Assembly (NCBI GenBank): GCA_023434205.1
Contig: JAEYTB010000135.1
Coordinates: 1-8,993 of the forward strand
Source of the DNA: Planctomycetota bacterium
GTDB lineage: Bacteria; Planctomycetota; Phycisphaerae; Phycisphaerales; UBA1924
Reading direction: 5' to 3'
Length of the DNA stretch: 8,993 bases
Shown here: positions 5,913 through 8,993 of the stretch, piece after piece
Numbering within the stretch: position 1 is the first letter of the stretch
How the letters are laid out: each line of letters opens with the position of its first letter
The notes under the pieces: generated by a model
What the model was told of the DNA's origin: nothing
Database searches by the model: none
What the model saw: the letters and a program-made list of their open reading frames with translations, nothing else
Position numbers and translations under genes: made by a program

Positions 5913-6668
5913 ATGAACGAGGAAGACAAGAAGGTGCCGGAGAGCGGGCCGCCGCGGATTGAGCCGCCGAAGGAGGAAGCGGTTCCTTACGCGCTAGAGC
6001 CGGAGCCGCCGAAGGTTGAGCCTGCCAGGGCCGCGCCCGCGCGGCCGGCGGAGCCCAAGGCGGGCAGGGTTGGCGACGGCAGCTTTATGGACGACATGCC
6101 CGAGGACGCGGACCTCGAGCACGACCCGGAGGTGGAGCGGGCGCTGAAGGGCGAGCCCAGCAGGGACAAGACGGTTGATGTCGATGCGGACAAGCCGCGG
6201 TTCGTGAAGGAGGGCGGCGGCGAGGCCAAGCCGCTGGCGCTGGTGGGGCTGGGGCTGGCGGTGGGGGCGGCGATCACCGCGGCGGTGCGTTCGAGCGACC
6301 ACTGGTTCGCGTCGGGGGCGCTGGCGATTTACATGACACTGCTGCACAGCGTGACGGGCATCGCGGCGGCGGCGGGGGTGGCGTACTTCGAGCGCGAGAA
6401 GTTCGGGCGGGTGGACCTGGCGGGGGCGCGGATGCTGGTGGCGGTGGCGGTGGCGTACCTGGTGTTCAGCGCGGGGGCGGGGGCGTACAACGCGGTGACG
6501 GCGCCGCTGGGGGCGCTGCTGTACCTGGTGGTCGTGGGGGTGCTGTTCCGGTTCCCGATGGTGCGGCTGGTCCGGGTAGCGGCGCTGCACCTGATGATCG
6601 TGGTGGCGGTGTACGTGGCGATGATGTTGTACGCGGCGGCCAAGGCGCCGGTGGCGGCGGCGGGATGA
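5913..6668 (+). CDS. Multi-pass membrane protein with acidic, proline-rich N-terminal region
   Basis: Function not recognised. 251 residues from ATG 5913, which has AAGGA 9 bases upstream; GTG 5895 in the same frame lacks a ribosome binding site. Residues 1-106 are soluble and low in complexity: Pro/Glu/Lys-rich to about 50, then an acidic segment DDMPEDADLEHDPEVE at 60-75. Residues 107-243 contain about five hydrophobic helices (about 107-125, 133-157, 169-190, 196-213, 219-243), with short loops such as FEREKFGR. Small Ala/Gly/Val residues dominate the helices. It overlaps galK by four bases (ATGA), so translation of the two is coupled, and it begins 20 bases after the ApgM-like gene. The soluble part likely faces the cytoplasm. 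It may be an accessory or anchoring protein, but no domain gives a role. Confidence 0.85.
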   Translation: MNEEDKKVPESGPPRIEPPKEEAVPYALEPEPPKVEPARAAPARPAEPKAGRVGDGSFMDDMPEDADLEHDPEVERALKGEPSRDKTVDVDADKPRFVKEGGGEAKPLALVGLGLAVGAAITAAVRSSDHWFASGALAIYMTLLHSVTGIAAAAGVAYFEREKFGRVDLAGARMLVAVAVAYLVFSAGAGAYNAVTAPLGALLYLVVVGVLFRFPMVRLVRVAALHLMIVVAVYVAMMLYAAAKAPVAAAG

Positions 6669-7837
6669 GCACCCACGCGGCAGCGGAGGAGCGGGCGCGG
6701 GAGGCGTTCGAGCGGGCGTTTGGGGTCCCGCCCGCGCACATCGCGACCGCGCCGGGGCGTGTGAACCTGATCGGCGAGCACACGGACTACAACGAGGGGT
6801 ACGTGCTGCCGATGCCGGTGCCGATGGTGTGCGCTGCGGCGGTGGGCCCGAGCGAGGGTGGGCACCGGGTGTGGGCGGTGGATGTGGGAGAGGAGTGTTC
6901 GTTTCCGGTCGGTGCGGTTGTGCAGGGGGACATGGCCGGTGCGGGGGTGCGGGCGGGTTCGTGGCAGAGCTATGTGTTCGGCGTGATGCACCTGTTTGCG
7001 GCGGAGTTGGGGCGGCGCCGCGAGCGGCTGCCCGTGCTGCGGCTTGCCATCACCAGCGATGTGCCGATGGGGGCGGGGCTGTCGAGCTCGGCGGCGCTAG
7101 AGGTGGCGGTGGCGCGGGCGGTGTTGAAGGCACGGCCCGAGGACGGGCCGTGGCACCCGGACGCGGTGGAGATCGCGCAGTTGTGCCGGCGGGCGGAGAA
7201 TGAGTTTGCGGGCGTGCCGTGTGGGATCATGGACCAGTTGATTTCAGCCGCGGGTACGCCGGGCGCGGCGGCCGTGATCGACTGCCGGTCGCTGACGATG
7301 CGGAAGGTGCCGCTGCCCGATGCGCGGGTGGCGCGGGTGTTCGTGATGGACACGGGGGTGCGACACCGCAACAGCGCGGGAACCTATGCGGCGCGACGGG
7401 CGGCGTGCGAGGCGGTGGCGGCGGAACTGGGCGTGCGTGCGCTGCGGGATGCGGACGGCTACATGCTGGAGCAGGCGCGGAGGGCGTTGACGCAGGAGCA
7501 GTGGGCGTGCGCATCGCACGTGGTGGCGGAAAACCAACGCGTGCTGATGGCGGGGGAGGCGCTGCGGGGCGGGGACATGGCGGCGATGGGGGAGCTGATG
7601 AAGCTCTCGCACGCTTCGCTGCGGGACCTGTACAAGGTTTCGTGCCCGGAGCTGGATTGCCTGGTGGAGGCGGCGTGCGGTGTGCCGGGGGTGTTCGGAG
7701 CGCGGATGACCGGGGCGGGGCTGGGCGGGTGCGTGGTGGCGCTGGCGCGGCCGGAGGCGGTCGGGGCGATGACTAACGCGGCCGACAACGCTTACCGAGC
7801 CGCGTTCGGGCGAGCGTTGGTGTTGTACGAGTTATGA
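6665..7837 (+). CDS. galK: Galactokinase
   Basis: GHMP-family sugar kinase that phosphorylates alpha-D-galactose at C1 with ATP, the first step of the Leloir pathway in the cytoplasm. 390 residues, normal length. The galactokinase signature GRVNLIGEHTDYNEGYVLP lies at 31-49, with catalytic-site residues R32, E38 and D41. The GHMP phosphate loop is DVPMGAGLSSSAALEVA (residues about 132-148). The catalytic base Asp of GIMDQL is D190. MDTGVRHRNSAGTY and the C-terminal MTGAGLGGCVVAL at 348-360 complete the family motifs. The combination of the sugar-binding signature with the GLGGC motif points to galactokinase rather than mevalonate or homoserine kinase. The start overlaps the preceding membrane protein by ATGA. 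galT and galE are not in the window. Confidence 0.95.
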   Translation: MSTHAAAEERAREAFERAFGVPPAHIATAPGRVNLIGEHTDYNEGYVLPMPVPMVCAAAVGPSEGGHRVWAVDVGEECSFPVGAVVQGDMAGAGVRAGSWQSYVFGVMHLFAAELGRRRERLPVLRLAITSDVPMGAGLSSSAALEVAVARAVLKARPEDGPWHPDAVEIAQLCRRAENEFAGVPCGIMDQLISAAGTPGAAAVIDCRSLTMRKVPLPDARVARVFVMDTGVRHRNSAGTYAARRAACEAVAAELGVRALRDADGYMLEQARRALTQEQWACASHVVAENQRVLMAGEALRGGDMAAMGELMKLSHASLRDLYKVSCPELDCLVEAACGVPGVFGARMTGAGLGGCVVALARPEAVGAMTNAADNAYRAAFGRALVLYEL

Positions 7838-7865
7838 CTGCTCATTACTTTGTGATGTCAACCGT

Positions 7866-7889
7866 GCCCTTCAAGGGCGAGTAGCGCCC
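7866..7889. other. Overlapping short hairpins between galK and the converging lipoprotein gene
   Basis: GCCCT 7866-7870 can pair with AGGGC 7874-7878 around a 3-base loop, and GGGCG 7875-7879 with CGCCC 7885-7889 around AGTAG. They share bases and lack T-tracts. They lie at the junction of converging genes and may be a weak bidirectional terminator. No better terminator is visible in the 33-bp gap. Confidence 0.25.
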
Positions 7890-8863
7890 GCGGGAACCAT
7901 GACGACTCGGCCCATCGAAAAGTCGACATACAGGGAGTCGAACTGGCGAAGGAACTGCATTCCGAGGACAATTTCGTCGCCCGCAAGTGCGCCGGGTCGG
8001 TCATCATCCACCACCAGCGCCCGGCCCCGCAGCGGAATTGAGACATCCATGAGGATGAGGTTTTCCTCGATCTCCACAAACCGCGCGGTTGAGGTTTCGT
8101 AGGGCGTGATGACGTCAACGACATGCGCGTCGTCGGCATTGAGAGACAAGCGATCGATCAATGCCGCCGGCATGGCAACAAGCCCCGAAAAGCCGGTGTC
8201 CAGTATGGCGCGGCATGGCAGGTTTTCGAGGGAGGCTGCAACGGTCAGGTGTTTATATCCATTGGGACGTGGGGACAAGAGCGTGAGCGTCACGGGCCTA
8301 ATGCCCACTGCCACTGCAGGTTCGGGGACCGCCGCTGTTGATGAGAAGAGCCGGAGCTGATTGGCGGCGAGGTCCAGTTGAAACGCCTGCCACCGTTGAA
8401 AAAAAGCAAGCCCTAGGAGTGGAGCAAGGCGTCGCTCCTCCCGGGGCACAACGGCATGGCCTGTGAGCGCCGGCTGATAAAGTCCGCCAACCCGGATCCA
8501 GTCAGCGTGCACGCGGAGCACGCGGTGCTCGCGGAGGGACCAAACCTGTTCTTCTTCCGCCCCAGCGTGGACGAGTTCGCCCATGGCGGCGGCGGAAACA
8601 AACAGGGTGAATGCGCTATGGCTGCCGGTGTCAACGATGAACTCGTCCGCGAGAGGCTCAGCACAAAGCGAGGGTTTGAAGCGCGCATGAACAGTCAGCA
8701 AACCATTGCTGCCGCAACTGAGCGGTACTGCGGGCGGCATCTCGCCCTGAACGGACAGATCGGGATGCACGGGATCGCCGTTGGTGGCGGTTGTCGGCGC
8801 ACACGCGGAGACAGCGATTGAAAAGGTTCCGCAAACCACGATCTGTAAGGCGGGCGAACGCAT
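7871..8863 (-). CDS. Tandem retropepsin-like aspartic protease, predicted lipoprotein
   Basis: 330 residues. The N-terminus MRSPALQIVVCGTFSIAVSAC is a lipoprotein signal with lipobox VSAC and lipidation at C21, so the mature protein is anchored outside the cytoplasmic membrane. Two aspartic protease half-domains follow. The first has FIVDTGS with D78 and a downstream LLGLAFFQRW then LDLAANQLRL (149-172). The second has AILDTGF with D222 and VLGMQFLRQF then VDFSMGRVVMV (299-323). Each D-T-G plus hydrophobic-hydrophobic-Gly pair is the retropepsin core, and the two catalytic aspartates are 144 residues apart. Retroviral-type enzymes need two chains for one active site; here both halves are on one chain, as in pepsin. 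A Cys pair (C50, C67) lies before the first DTG. No clear Shine-Dalgarno precedes the ATG. GC is lower than in neighbours. Protease activity is inferred, the target unknown. Confidence 0.85.
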   Translation of the reverse strand: MRSPALQIVVCGTFSIAVSACAPTTATNGDPVHPDLSVQGEMPPAVPLSCGSNGLLTVHARFKPSLCAEPLADEFIVDTGSHSAFTLFVSAAAMGELVHAGAEEEQVWSLREHRVLRVHADWIRVGGLYQPALTGHAVVPREERRLAPLLGLAFFQRWQAFQLDLAANQLRLFSSTAAVPEPAVAVGIRPVTLTLLSPRPNGYKHLTVAASLENLPCRAILDTGFSGLVAMPAALIDRLSLNADDAHVVDVITPYETSTARFVEIEENLILMDVSIPLRGRALVVDDDRPGALAGDEIVLGMQFLRQFDSLYVDFSMGRVVMVPAGATRP

Positions 8864-8870
8864 AAGCCGA

Positions 8871-8892
8871 GCGAGCGAGTTTCCACGCTCGC
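8871..8892. other. 7-bp inverted repeat just upstream of the lipoprotein start
   Basis: GCGAGCG 8871-8877 and CGCTCGC 8886-8892 form a 7-bp stem with an 8-base loop, ending 7 bases before the start ATG of the lipoprotein gene (minus strand). No T-tract follows, so it is not a terminator. It may affect translation initiation or be chance. Confidence 0.25.
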
Positions 8893-8900
8893 CGGGCGGC

Positions 8901-8993
8901 TCACAGGCCGTAAGTGGAGTGGAAGTCGCCGGCGTCCATCCAGTTGGATTGCAGCCACTCGATCACCTGCGCGCGCCAGGAGTCCAGTTGATT
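8901..8993 (-). CDS. C-terminal fragment of an unidentified protein
   Basis: Last 30 codons plus a TGA stop of a minus-strand gene that continues beyond the window. The visible end includes SWRAQVIEWLQSNWMDAG and finishes DFHSTYGL. The rich Trp content and in-frame stop make it look like real coding sequence, but it is too short to assign to a family. It lies 37 bases upstream of the tandem-DTG lipoprotein gene on the same strand, with no terminator between, so the two may be cotranscribed. Confidence 0.5.
   Translation of the reverse strand, partial: NQLDSWRAQVIEWLQSNWMDAGDFHSTYGL

Noticed and set aside
1..8993. CRISPR arrays, tRNA genes, insertion sequences or phage attachment sites
   Set aside because: No regularly spaced direct repeats, cloverleaf-like sequence, transposase motifs or terminal inverted repeats were seen on reading both strands.

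Overview
This window is a stretch of a GC-rich bacterial chromosome with nine recognisable genes, parts of two of them cut by the window edges or by short intergenic gaps. The combination of very high GC, a low-GC island at one end, and an ECF sigma factor paired with a membrane protein carrying a pseudopilin-like H-x-DG region suggests a member of the Planctomycetota, perhaps class Phycisphaerae. That placement is an inference from gene style; there is no rRNA in the window to confirm it.

Layout. 1-578 (+): the 3' part of an ECF sigma factor gene. 621-1874 (+): a membrane protein with a duplicated N-terminal cytoplasmic module, one transmembrane helix and a C-terminal pseudopilin-like domain; its position makes it a candidate anti-sigma or sensor partner. 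1875-2003: hairpins and a clear Rho-independent terminator. 2004-2763 (+): rpmI-rplT (ribosomal proteins L35 and L20) closed by a second clear terminator. 2877-3548 (+): a small site-2-protease-like M50 membrane metalloprotease, convergent with 3559-4584 (-), an arginase/agmatinase-family ureohydrolase with a complete metal site. A 51-bp divergent spacer separates it from 4636-7837 (+), a compact three-gene operon: an ApgM-like protein, a multi-pass membrane protein with an acidic proline-rich N-terminus, and galactokinase (ATGA overlap). 7871-8863 (-): a lipoprotein with two retropepsin-like DTG domains in a segment of visibly lower GC. 8901-8993 (-): the last 30 codons of another gene.

The most interesting item is the ApgM-like protein. 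It aligns from end to end with archaeal-type cofactor-independent phosphoglycerate mutases and keeps their structural motifs, but the nucleophile and nearly all metal ligands known in the family are replaced. It looks like an intact pseudoenzyme in an operon with a membrane protein and galactokinase. Next are the sigma factor/pseudopilin-like membrane protein pair and the tandem-DTG lipoprotein. Motif calls are from reading translations and comparison with remembered family sequences; no database search was run.
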